From Mucilaginibacter sp. PAMC 26640 (lineage in GTDB: Bacteria; Bacteroidota; Bacteroidia; Sphingobacteriales; Sphingobacteriaceae), in contig CP014773.1 of NCBI GenBank assembly GCA_001596135.1, positions 4,216,001-4,280,000 of the forward strand: a DNA stretch of 64,000 nt. Reading direction: 5' to 3'. Positions 34,234 to 42,529 of the stretch are shown here, in pieces. The position numbers were made by a program, and so were the translations under genes. How positions within the stretch are numbered: the first letter of the stretch is position 1; each line of letters starts with the position of its first letter. The notes beneath the pieces were generated by a model that saw only the letters and a list, made by a program, of their open reading frames with translations, was not told the origin of the DNA and ran no database searches.

Positions 34234-36015
34234 TTAGTTGTGAGCAAAAAGATCCGTTTCGTTATGCTGCTTAATAATTATTTCGCGGTATTGGCTTAAC
34301 AGGGCCGATTTTGAAACAAAGCCTATAAATTTATTTTGCTTAATTACCGGCAGTTGCCACACGTCCATACCGTCAAATAATTCCATTACCTCGGTTACGG
34401 GCTGGTCATAGTCAATGATGGCCGGCGGCGGTACCATGAAATCGGCAACCGTATGCTGGTCTGCCTGCAGGTCAAAAAGATTCTTGCGGATCTCATCCAT
34501 TAAAACTACCCCCTCCAGCTCTTTATCCGTATTTAGTACCGCAAAAATATTAAACCTGGTGCCTGCCAAAAGTTTGTAAAAATCAGCAATAGACATGTCA
34601 CGGGTCACTGCGCCATATTCTTTATTAATTATACTATCCAGCTTTATGGCATTCAACATCCCATAATCTTGTCCCGGTAAAATATTCCGTTCGTGCACCA
34701 AGTGGTGCCAATACATATTATGCGGATTAAACAGTTTGGATATCATATAAGAAATAGCCGAAACGATCATCAGCGGGATAAATAGCACATAGCCCCCGGT
34801 AATTTCAGCGATCAGGAAAATCGCCGTTAACGGGGCATGCAATACACCGCTTAACGCACCAGCCATACCTACCGCTATAAAATTGCTGGTATTTAAATGG
34901 ATCAATCCGGTTTGGTTGACGCCGAATGCAACAAAAAGCCCAAGAAATGCTCCGGTAAACATAGTAGGTGCAAATGTACCACCGTTTCCACCTGCGCCAA
35001 TCGTGATACCTGCTGCTACTATTTTCATAAGTACCAAGGCGGCGATAAACAGCAGCATGATAAGCGGCTCGGATAAGTATACCCCAAAGAAAGTTTCTTC
35101 TTTGAGTGCCTCCAGGTTACCGTTTAAAATTTCCTGCAAGTAATGGTAACCTTCTCCAAAAAGAGCAGGAAACACCATTATAATCAACCCCAGTATCAAT
35201 CCGCCGCCTATCGCACGTACATAACGGTTTTGATTTAAAAAAATACCGCCTTCCAGCTTGCCGGCTACCCTGGCTATGTATACGGCCGTCCAGCCGCTTA
35301 GTAAACCTAATATAATGTAGAAAGGAAGAGCACTGATCACCCATCCTTCTGTAACCAGGTGAAACAGCTGACCAGAATATAATACTTTTGATACCACTAC
35401 CCCGGTTGCCGATGCGATAAGCAATGGTATAAAGGTTGGGATAGTGATCTCCCCTATCAGAATCTCCAATGAAAATAATACACCCGCTATCGGGCTGTTA
35501 AATACAGCGGCAATACCGGCAGATGCCCCGGCAGCTATCAGCACTGTTTTTTCATAAGGGCTTAAATTAAAAAACCTCCCCAGGTTTGAACCTATTGCTG
35601 CGCCTGTGCAAACAATGGGAGCCTCCAGGCCGGATGAACCACCAAAGCCAACTGTTAACGAACTGGTGATTAAATGCGAGTAGGTGTTATTGGAGCGGAT
35701 GCTGGACCGGTTCTTTTTGATATTAGCAAGTATATTGCCTATGCCCTTCTCCATTTTATCGCGGTTAATGAGGTGCTGCCAGGCTACGGTTAACAAAATT
35801 CCGAATGCCGGCAAAAACACATAGATGATATGGTAAGGTAAATGCGAAGAGATGTTGCGGCTCACATCTTCCATAAAATGCACCAGGAATTTTAAAGCAA
35901 CCGCAGCAAGGCCGCCAATCAGGCCAACAACTACGCTACAGTATATCAAAAAGTTTCGCTGGCTGTTGCGCTTAAACCGCCAACGGTTTAATTTGTGACC
36001 AATGGATTTTAACAT
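34234..36015 (-). CDS. CLC-family anion channel/transporter with CBS domains
   Basis: The 593-residue membrane protein has the CLC fold (about 20-435) and a C-terminal CBS pair (about 455-590). Aligning by eye to E. coli EriC, the gating glutamate is kept as Glu131 (GLEAP) and the central tyrosine as Tyr435. GGTFAP (345-350) matches GGIFAP. Two positions differ: the selectivity Ser of GSGIP falls on Ile92 (GIGNI), and the internal proton glutamate falls on Ile185 (FSLEI). The latter hints at channel-like or uncoupled transport. It is followed by a small membrane protein gene. Confidence 0.92.
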   Translation of the reverse strand: MLKSIGHKLNRWRFKRNSQRNFLIYCSVVVGLIGGLAAVALKFLVHFMEDVSRNISSHLPYHIIYVFLPAFGILLTVAWQHLINRDKMEKGIGNILANIKKNRSSIRSNNTYSHLITSSLTVGFGGSSGLEAPIVCTGAAIGSNLGRFFNLSPYEKTVLIAAGASAGIAAVFNSPIAGVLFSLEILIGEITIPTFIPLLIASATGVVVSKVLYSGQLFHLVTEGWVISALPFYIILGLLSGWTAVYIARVAGKLEGGIFLNQNRYVRAIGGGLILGLIIMVFPALFGEGYHYLQEILNGNLEALKEETFFGVYLSEPLIMLLFIAALVLMKIVAAGITIGAGGNGGTFAPTMFTGAFLGLFVAFGVNQTGLIHLNTSNFIAVGMAGALSGVLHAPLTAIFLIAEITGGYVLFIPLMIVSAISYMISKLFNPHNMYWHHLVHERNILPGQDYGMLNAIKLDSIINKEYGAVTRDMSIADFYKLLAGTRFNIFAVLNTDKELEGVVLMDEIRKNLFDLQADQHTVADFMVPPPAIIDYDQPVTEVMELFDGMDVWQLPVIKQNKFIGFVSKSALLSQYREIIIKQHNETDLFAHN

Positions 36016-36081
36016 AGATAAAGTAGACTGGCAAAGTGATAATTTTACTGCTTAAAAGGGTATTAAGCAGTATATTTGCCC

Positions 36082-37263
36082 ATGAATTCTCCGCAAAGAT
36101 ACGATCAAAGGGGTGTATCTGCATCAAAAGATGATGTACATAACGCCATTAAAAATATTGATAAAGGCATTTTCCCAAAAGCATTCTGCAAAATTGTACC
36201 GGATATATTGACGAATGATGCTGATTACTGCAATATTATGCATGCGGATGGTGCAGGCACAAAATCCTCTTTGGCTTATACCTACTGGAAAGAAACCGGT
36301 GATATTTCCGTTTGGCGGGGCATTGCACAGGATGCCATCATCATGAATCTGGATGACCTGCTTTGTGTAGGCGCAACAGATAACATCCTGCTATCATCAA
36401 CTATCGGCCGAAATAAAAACTTGATACCCGGCGAAGTTATCGCAGCTATAATTAATGGTACCGAAGAAATTCTTGCTGAATTACGGGATGCCGGTATAGG
36501 GATTTATTCTACCGGCGGCGAAACTGCTGATGTGGGCGATTTGGTGCGCACCATTATTGTAGATAGCACGGTTACCTGCCGTATGAAACGGAGCGATGTG
36601 ATCTCAAATGACCGCATCAAACCTGGCGACGTTATCGTTGGCCTGGCATCAGCAGGGCAGGCTGTTTACGAAAGAGAATATAACGGTGGTATGGGATCAA
36701 ACGGCTTAACATCCGCACGCCATGATGTGTTCAATAAAACCATCGCTGACAAATTCCCTGAAAGTTTTGACCCTGCACTACCTCAGGATCTTGTTTTCTC
36801 TGGCAGCAAAAAACTTACTGACGAGATAGCAATTGGCAATGGCCAAACCATCACTGCCGGCAAATTGGTATTGTCGGCTACACGCACGTACGCCCCTATT
36901 ATTAAAACCATCTTAGACAAGTATCGCAGCCAGATCAACGGCATGGTGCATTGCAGCGGCGGCGCTCAAACCAAGGTATTACACTTTATTGATCATCTTC
37001 ATATTATTAAGGATAACCTTTTGCCTTTACCTCCGCTATTTAAGCTTATCCAATCAGAATCAAATACGTCATGGCAAGAAATGTATAAGGTTTTCAATAT
37101 GGGCCACCGGATGGAGTTGTATGTTCCTCAAGAAATTGCTGCGGACATCATTCGCATATCCGAAAGCTTCGGTGTGCCAGCCCAGATTATTGGCCGTGTT
37201 GAGGCTGCCGGTAAAAAGAAGGTAACCGTAAGTTCCGAATTTGGAGTGTTTGAATACGAATAG
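36082..37263 (+). CDS. purM: Phosphoribosylformylglycinamidine cyclo-ligase (AIR synthase), divergent type
   Basis: This enzyme closes FGAM to AIR in purine synthesis. I start at ATG 36082 (MNSPQRYDQRGVS, 393 residues); a TTG 6 nt upstream lies inside the -7-like box. PurM-family features are the N-terminal YDQRGVSASK, MHADGAGTKSSLAY (where DGVGTK is usual), QDAIIMNLDDLLCVGA and GIYSTGGETADVGD. The protein is longer than the roughly 345-residue E. coli PurM and diverges in its C-terminal half, as other Bacteroidota forms do. TATATTTG at 36071-36078 is a -7-like box just before the start. Confidence 0.88.
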   Translation: MNSPQRYDQRGVSASKDDVHNAIKNIDKGIFPKAFCKIVPDILTNDADYCNIMHADGAGTKSSLAYTYWKETGDISVWRGIAQDAIIMNLDDLLCVGATDNILLSSTIGRNKNLIPGEVIAAIINGTEEILAELRDAGIGIYSTGGETADVGDLVRTIIVDSTVTCRMKRSDVISNDRIKPGDVIVGLASAGQAVYEREYNGGMGSNGLTSARHDVFNKTIADKFPESFDPALPQDLVFSGSKKLTDEIAIGNGQTITAGKLVLSATRTYAPIIKTILDKYRSQINGMVHCSGGAQTKVLHFIDHLHIIKDNLLPLPPLFKLIQSESNTSWQEMYKVFNMGHRMELYVPQEIAADIIRISESFGVPAQIIGRVEAAGKKKVTVSSEFGVFEYE

Positions 37264-37319
37264 GCGCATCGAACATCCCGTTTACTGTTCGCGTTCGCGC
37301 TAAGAATTCCAAAAAAACA

Positions 37320-37349
37320 GCCCGAACGTGCCCGAACAGCCGCGAACGC
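37320..37349. repeat. Three 10-bp units related to the 1632-1681 array
   Basis: Read on the minus strand the units are gcgttcgcgg, ctgttcgggc and acgttcgggc. They have the same 10-bp period and GTTCGGGC core as the array at 1632-1681. A further ttcgcgttcgcgc lies at 37288-37300. Confidence 0.7.
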
Positions 37350-37431
37350 ACCTTGGCGGGTTCTTTACGACATGTTTTGGGGCCCGGTAGAATGCTTAAA
37401 ATATTATTCATGTTAATGAATTTATATTTTC

Positions 37432-37560
37432 TACCTAACCTGGAACGTAAAATTCCGGTAGGTACAACTTTGACATCCAGAGCCGTCCTTTATATTTAAC
37501 GGTCAATGTGGTGTCTGGCATCGCCGGCATTAGGAATAGATCCGGGTATCGGCTAAATTA
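37432..37560 (-). pseudogene. Decayed FKBP-type peptidyl-prolyl isomerase fragment (tentative)
   Basis: In one minus-strand frame a stop is followed by a stretch containing MPDTTLTVKYKGRL, which resembles the start of an FKBP domain (TVTVKYKGxLxDG). The following frame continues DGSGCQSCTYRNFTFQV, like the DGxxFDSSYR...FTFQV continuation. Similarity thus crosses a frameshift, and both frames end soon after. No start codon or signal peptide is preserved. The assignment rests on motif likeness only. Confidence 0.35.
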
Positions 37561-37770
37561 GAGCGAAATTTAATTTTAAATTCCTCAACAGGTCAACTAT
37601 TCATCACCAGCATCAATCATACCGGTATCAATCACAATTTTGTTGTCTACACCCGAATGTGGGATAGGTTGTTTAAAACCCATAAGCGTTAGTCAGCGCT
37701 ATTTCTGCCGGCGCCTCCGCGAATTGTAAATTCAAATTGGCGGCTGTGTATTTAAAACTCTTTATAACAA

Positions 37771-37800
37771 AAAAACCCCGGTATTACTACCGGGGTTTTT
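37771..37800. terminator. Intrinsic terminator of the TonB receptor / NHL operon
   Basis: Perfect 13-bp arms (aaaaaccccggta / taccggggttttt) surround a 4-nt loop. On the minus strand the hairpin is followed by further T residues. It lies 17 nt beyond the NHL gene stop. Confidence 0.9.
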
Positions 37801-37816
37801 GTTATGGCTAAATTAA

Positions 37817-38908
37817 TTACTTTACGGTATGGATAGTATTGCCAAGTGCGCTGGCTACATAAACCATAGTGCCTGCTGCATTTACAGTGATGCCTGCAGG
37901 AGCATTGAATGGTGCGGTTAAAGTTAAGTAACCACTACCTGCCAAAGACGAAACAACACCGGCTGCAGTAATTTTACGTACCAGGTTGTTATTAGTATCA
38001 GCAACATATACATTGCCCAATGCATCTACAGCTACACCAGCCGGATGGTAAAAAGTAGCAGCAGTACCTGCACCATCGGCATTTCCGATTGCACCTGTAC
38101 CGGCTAATGTAGTTACCGTTCCGTCTGCAGCAATCTTACGAATAACATTGTTATTGGCATCTGCTACGTATACGTTACCTGTTAAATCAACAGCTACGCT
38201 ACGCGGGCCATTAAATTTAGCAGCGGCGCCTACACCGTTTACATTACCAGCAGTTGAACCTGCTAATAGGGTAACAACGCCGTCCGCGCTGATTTTGCGG
38301 ATTTGGTTGTTATTGTAATCGGCAACATAAATATTTCCTGTTGCATCGGCAGCAACCCCGGCCGGGCCATTAAATCTTGCCGCAGCACCAATTGCATTAA
38401 CTGATCCTGATGCGGTTGCACCTGCTAAGGTTGTTACAGCTCCTGTAGCAACGGTGATCTTCCGAATCTGGTTATTTAAAAAATCAGCAATGTAAACATT
38501 GTTGGCTGCATCGATAGCTACACCAGATGGGTTGTTATAGGCTGCAGTTGCACCAATTGCCGTTGCATTTGTACTACCAGGCAATAAGGTACCAGATAAT
38601 GTTGTTACTGCGCCTGCGGACGTGATTTTACGGATCTGGTTATTCGCCTGATCAGCAACGTAGACGTTACCTGCAACGTCAGTAGCTAGTCCTGTAGGGT
38701 AGCTAAATGTTGCTGCAGCGCCAGTGCCATTACCAGAACCAAATGTGTTACTGCCTGCAAATAATGCTACAGTACCGGTTGTAGTAACCGGAGAGACCGT
38801 GGGTGGAGTTGGCGGGATAGCAGTATCTTTAGTACAGCCGGAAAGCACAATTGCCGGCAGTGCTGCAAATAAAGCAATGCGTATGATATTAAATTTATTC
38901 CTTTTCAT
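37817..38908 (-). CDS. NHL-repeat beta-propeller lipoprotein
   Basis: The 363-residue protein has a lipoprotein signal (lipobox LSGC, Cys24), a Pro/Thr linker, then six blades of about 55 residues. Five carry the pattern VYVADxxNNxIRKI (near residues 83, 138, 194, 248 and 303), and the last is degenerate (VYVASALGNTIHTV). A six-bladed NHL propeller usually serves as a ligand-binding or docking surface; no catalytic residues are obvious. It begins 38 nt after the TonB-dependent receptor on the same strand, suggesting an outer-membrane receptor/surface-lipoprotein pair. The nucleotide sequence is itself repetitive. Confidence 0.9.
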   Translation of the reverse strand: MKRNKFNIIRIALFAALPAIVLSGCTKDTAIPPTPPTVSPVTTTGTVALFAGSNTFGSGNGTGAAATFSYPTGLATDVAGNVYVADQANNQIRKITSAGAVTTLSGTLLPGSTNATAIGATAAYNNPSGVAIDAANNVYIADFLNNQIRKITVATGAVTTLAGATASGSVNAIGAAARFNGPAGVAADATGNIYVADYNNNQIRKISADGVVTLLAGSTAGNVNGVGAAAKFNGPRSVAVDLTGNVYVADANNNVIRKIAADGTVTTLAGTGAIGNADGAGTAATFYHPAGVAVDALGNVYVADTNNNLVRKITAAGVVSSLAGSGYLTLTAPFNAPAGITVNAAGTMVYVASALGNTIHTVK

Positions 38909-38946
38909 ATATCAATTTTTATATGACCAATTTTTTATAAATGAGA

Positions 38947-41900
38947 TTAGTTGAACAGGTATCTTAAACCAATTTGAGCTTGCCAGCGTGATGACTGTGA
39001 TACACCATTACCGAATGTAGAAGTAAGCGGAATCTGGTTAGTATTATCAAAGTAAGGGAAAGAATAAGATGGCTTGCCTGTAGCTGCATCAATACCTTTA
39101 TAGGTTAACAATAACGCTCTGTTCGCAAATTTGTAATTACCCCAGTTACGGTATAAAAAGTTACCAAGGTTAATGATATTGAACTCAAAACGCAGGGTAT
39201 TTTTTATTTTACCGCTTGTTTGATACAAATCCTGGGTAAAGTTTAGATTCACCAAATGGAAGTAAGGTAAAAGTAAACCGTTACGTTCAGCATACTTGCC
39301 TTTACGTTTGCTCAGGTAAGGATCCTGGTTGATGTAAGCACTCAACTGGTTGTAGGTCTGGCCTATTGTACGGGTGTCAGCAGCGTTATCTTTAACAAGT
39401 AAAATGTCATTGGCATCTTTTGGTACATAGATCAAATCATTACTGGTTTGTCCGTCACCATTAACATCACCGCTGTATACATAAGAGGTTGATCCAACGT
39501 TAGCTGCTTCATAAGTTAAACCTATGGAAGTAGTTAAATGGTTAAGATACTGTTTGCGGTAAGAAGCCGACGCGATAACACGGTTTGGCTGACGGAAATT
39601 TGTGTAAGATGTAACATCAGCATTAGGATCGCCATAAACCGCACGGTCTCTCCAGGTTGATTGTGCAATAGAACCACCATCGTTAACCGAACGTGAATCT
39701 GAGTAAGTATAAGCCACATTAAAGAAGAAATCTTTAAACGTCCGCTGTAACTGGCCTGTAATAAAATAAGCGTACCCTTTGCTGGTGTTTTTCAGCAAGA
39801 TTGCATCGGTAATATTTGGTAAAGCTGCTGTTTGTGCAGCACCCAGTGATGGATATACTGTTGTGTTGCTGTAACGGATCCGGTTGTCTGAACCAACCAG
39901 TGCAGTGCCTGTGCTAGGTAAGGCAACATTCTGGAAAATAACCGCATTGATATCTTTTGAATAGCTACCCTCTAAGGTACCCAGGATACCAAATGGCAAT
40001 TTTTGATCTATTGCTAAGTTTACGCGGAAGTTTGACGGGAATTTAAAATTCCTGTCTGTCATTACCAGGTTGTAAGAAGTGTTTGCTGCTGCAGTAGTAG
40101 GCCTGTTTGCATCAACATTTGGATTGAAAACTAAACGTGGATCCGTTGCTGTTACACCGCCCGAACCCGGTACCAACGTGTACGAACCAAATTGCACACC
40201 GTTGTTACTTGCCTGGTTAGATATGTAAACATAAGGAACAGGACCTGTAAAGATACCAGCACCACCACGAATCTGTGTAGTACCGTTACCATTAACATCC
40301 CAGTTAAAACCTACACGCGGAGAAAACTGCAATGCATTTTTAGGGAATTGTGCAGTGTTAACCTGATAGCCGTCTCTAAAACCGGTCAAAGCATTAGCAG
40401 ATGCATTGAACTGGCTGTCTGTATTGTAACCCGGCATATCAATGCGGGCGCCATAGGTCAGTTTAAAGTTATCGGATGCCTGCCATTTATCTTGCAAGTA
40501 GAAACCTATTGTGTACGCTTTTACATAGGCAAATGGGAATGAACCGTCTGGCAGCGCTGAATACTGGTAAGCGTAACGTGCAGCGTTTGGTGTGCCGCTG
40601 TTAGCAGAAGCATAAAAATCAGCAATGCTGTTAAAGCGGTACAAACCGTTATAGTTAGGCGCGAAACCATTTTTGTAGCTGTTGAACTCACCAGATACAC
40701 CAATATTGATTTCGTGTTTACCAGCGTAAATACTGAAGTTATCGCTTACTTGTGTGGTATTGGTGTTCAATAAATTGTTTGCAGTAAAAGGCTCGTAACC
40801 AAATGAGGTTAAGGTACCTGTACCTTGAGCGTTTAAGATATCAACCAACGGGAATGAACCACCACCTGGTGATGAGCGAAAATCGCGCAGTGCCTGGTAA
40901 CCCACAGTTAATTTATTGGCAAATTTGCTGCTGATCCTTGTGTTTAGCTCGGCAATACCGATGTTGAAATTATTGTTGATGGTGTAATAAGAAGAAAAGA
41001 ACGGTAAGCCAGTCAAACCCGGGCTACGGGAACCTTGTGCGCCCGAACTGCTTGGTGGCACGTCACGTAAAGATTTCAGGTAGAAATACTTTAATGACAA
41101 GGTATTGTTCTTATCGATGTTCCAGTCTAATTTAGCTGTAATTTTATCAGAACGGGTACGTAACTGATAGTTTTCAAAAGATCCTGCGTCATAGTTATAT
41201 TTAGTTTTCAGGAAATCTTTCAGGCCGTTCAGATCATCGTAAGTAGCTTGTGATACTGTTCCGCCAGATGTTTGACCAGCACGTAAAGCGGTGTAGGGAG
41301 TTGCCGGATCGCTGATTCTTTCCTGCTCACCAGATACAAATAAGAATAATTTGTTTTTGATGATCGGGCCGCCTAAGCTGATACCACGTTGCGTGTAATC
41401 TACACTTGGTTTAGCTACATCTGCGGTAAGAGCATGCAAACCTACTAAACCTGCACTGCGTTTGTACAGGTATACAGTTCCTTTAAATTCGTTAGTACCA
41501 GATTTGGTTACGGTGTTGATACCGGCACCTGCAAACCTGCCCTGGGTAACGTCAAAAGGGTTAACAGCCACCTGGATCTGCTCAATTGCGTCCAAAGAAA
41601 TAGGCTGTGAATTGGTTTGGCCACCTAAAGATGATGCTAAACCAAACGAGTTGTTAAACAAAGCACCATCAACCGTTAAGTTGTTGCTGTTTTGATTACG
41701 ACCGCCAAAGCTGCTACCGTTAGCAGATGGGGTCAATTTGGTGTAATCGCTGATAGACCTGCTGATAGTAGGTAAACGATCGATCTGTGAGCGGGTAATG
41801 ATCTCCTGTGAACCTGTACGGGAATTGTTAATTACCTTGTTTTGGGTGCTTCTTACTGTAACCTCACCTAGCTGGGTACTGGTTGGCAACATTTTTGAAT

Positions 41901-42210
41901 CAACTTTAAATTCCTGGCCTAATGACAAAGTAATGTCACTCTGAACCTGTGAGTTGAAGCCAATGAAGGAAAAAGTAACCGTGTACGGCCCGCCTATACG
42001 TAAGTTAGGTAAATTGTAACGGCCATCCACACGGGATACGGTTGAGTAGTTTGTTCCGGTTGGGGTATGAACGGCCGTGATGGTAACACCCGGCAACGCC
42101 AATCCCTTCTCGTCAACTACCGAGCCCGACATACTACTTGTTGTTTGCTGTGCAAAGCCAACAACTGCAGTAAAAAGGGAGAAAATTAATAGAAGTAAAT
42201 GCTTCCTCAT
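38947..42210 (-). CDS. TonB-dependent outer-membrane receptor, Oar-like
   Basis: The 1087-residue protein has a signal peptide (1-20) and a carboxypeptidase-regulatory-like domain (about 27-110: MSGSVVDEKGLALPGVTITA). A plug domain follows (about 120-235), with GGRNQNSNNLTVDGALFNNSFG and then QIQVAVNPFDVTQGRFAGAGINTVTKSGTNEFKG. The rest is a large beta-barrel ending in WQAQIGLRYLFN. Segments match the Oar group of TonB-dependent proteins instead of the SusC group, and no SusD gene is nearby. The NHL lipoprotein follows in the same operon. The substrate is unknown. Confidence 0.92.
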   Translation of the reverse strand: MRKHLLLLIFSLFTAVVGFAQQTTSSMSGSVVDEKGLALPGVTITAVHTPTGTNYSTVSRVDGRYNLPNLRIGGPYTVTFSFIGFNSQVQSDITLSLGQEFKVDSKMLPTSTQLGEVTVRSTQNKVINNSRTGSQEIITRSQIDRLPTISRSISDYTKLTPSANGSSFGGRNQNSNNLTVDGALFNNSFGLASSLGGQTNSQPISLDAIEQIQVAVNPFDVTQGRFAGAGINTVTKSGTNEFKGTVYLYKRSAGLVGLHALTADVAKPSVDYTQRGISLGGPIIKNKLFLFVSGEQERISDPATPYTALRAGQTSGGTVSQATYDDLNGLKDFLKTKYNYDAGSFENYQLRTRSDKITAKLDWNIDKNNTLSLKYFYLKSLRDVPPSSSGAQGSRSPGLTGLPFFSSYYTINNNFNIGIAELNTRISSKFANKLTVGYQALRDFRSSPGGGSFPLVDILNAQGTGTLTSFGYEPFTANNLLNTNTTQVSDNFSIYAGKHEINIGVSGEFNSYKNGFAPNYNGLYRFNSIADFYASANSGTPNAARYAYQYSALPDGSFPFAYVKAYTIGFYLQDKWQASDNFKLTYGARIDMPGYNTDSQFNASANALTGFRDGYQVNTAQFPKNALQFSPRVGFNWDVNGNGTTQIRGGAGIFTGPVPYVYISNQASNNGVQFGSYTLVPGSGGVTATDPRLVFNPNVDANRPTTAAANTSYNLVMTDRNFKFPSNFRVNLAIDQKLPFGILGTLEGSYSKDINAVIFQNVALPSTGTALVGSDNRIRYSNTTVYPSLGAAQTAALPNITDAILLKNTSKGYAYFITGQLQRTFKDFFFNVAYTYSDSRSVNDGGSIAQSTWRDRAVYGDPNADVTSYTNFRQPNRVIASASYRKQYLNHLTTSIGLTYEAANVGSTSYVYSGDVNGDGQTSNDLIYVPKDANDILLVKDNAADTRTIGQTYNQLSAYINQDPYLSKRKGKYAERNGLLLPYFHLVNLNFTQDLYQTSGKIKNTLRFEFNIINLGNFLYRNWGNYKFANRALLLTYKGIDAATGKPSYSFPYFDNTNQIPLTSTFGNGVSQSSRWQAQIGLRYLFN

Positions 42211-42529
42211 ACTCTGTTTTTTAGTTTTTAAACGTTAAGTGATTTAAATTTGGGACAAAGATAGCTAATAGACTGATCGCCAATGTTAAGTTAGTGTTAA
42301 CATTAATTATATATTTTTCAACATTTTACACATTATGTAGCTAATAATTGAATCGGCGGGAATTTTTTCTATAATATTTACATAAATAGCGCAATTCATC
42401 GACGCTATATTTATTTTAAGTAAACTTAGCGCCTTGCATCATCGCAAAATCCTAAAAACCTTGATTTTTTTCATTTCCCCGCTTTTTAATTAGCTTTGGC
42501 TTTCCAAATCAAAAAAGATATATAACTAT
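42211..42529. other. Divergent promoter region, TonB receptor / lpdA
   Basis: This 319-nt AT-rich region contains no gene. For the receptor, a minus-strand promoter and overlapping inverted repeat are listed separately. For lpdA, TAGCTTTG at 42491-42498 fits the -7 consensus 32 nt before the ATG, without a clear -33 partner. Confidence 0.5.
42256..42283 (-). promoter_or_regulatory. Candidate promoter of the TonB receptor operon
   Basis: On the minus strand TTG (42283-42281) and TATCTTTG (42263-42256) are 17 nt apart, matching the Bacteroidota -33/-7 pattern. An inverted repeat aatgttaa / ttaacatt (42282-42304) overlaps the -33 box and could be an operator. Confidence 0.5.

Larger units (their letters stand above)
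37264..37816. other. Degenerate intergenic region with repeats, FKBP-like remnant and terminator
   Basis: No intact gene is visible in this 553-nt region. It holds 10-mer repeats (37320-37349), a broken minus-strand stretch with FKBP-like peptides (37432-37560), another short minus-strand open fragment (about 37590-37690, GFKQPIPHSGVDNKIVID) and a terminator (37771-37800). It looks like the ruins of one or more genes downstream of the NHL lipoprotein. Confidence 0.55.

Noticed and set aside
37187..37411. 74-residue minus-strand open frame at the purM end
   Set aside because: It overlaps the end of purM and the 10-mer repeats and has no motif.
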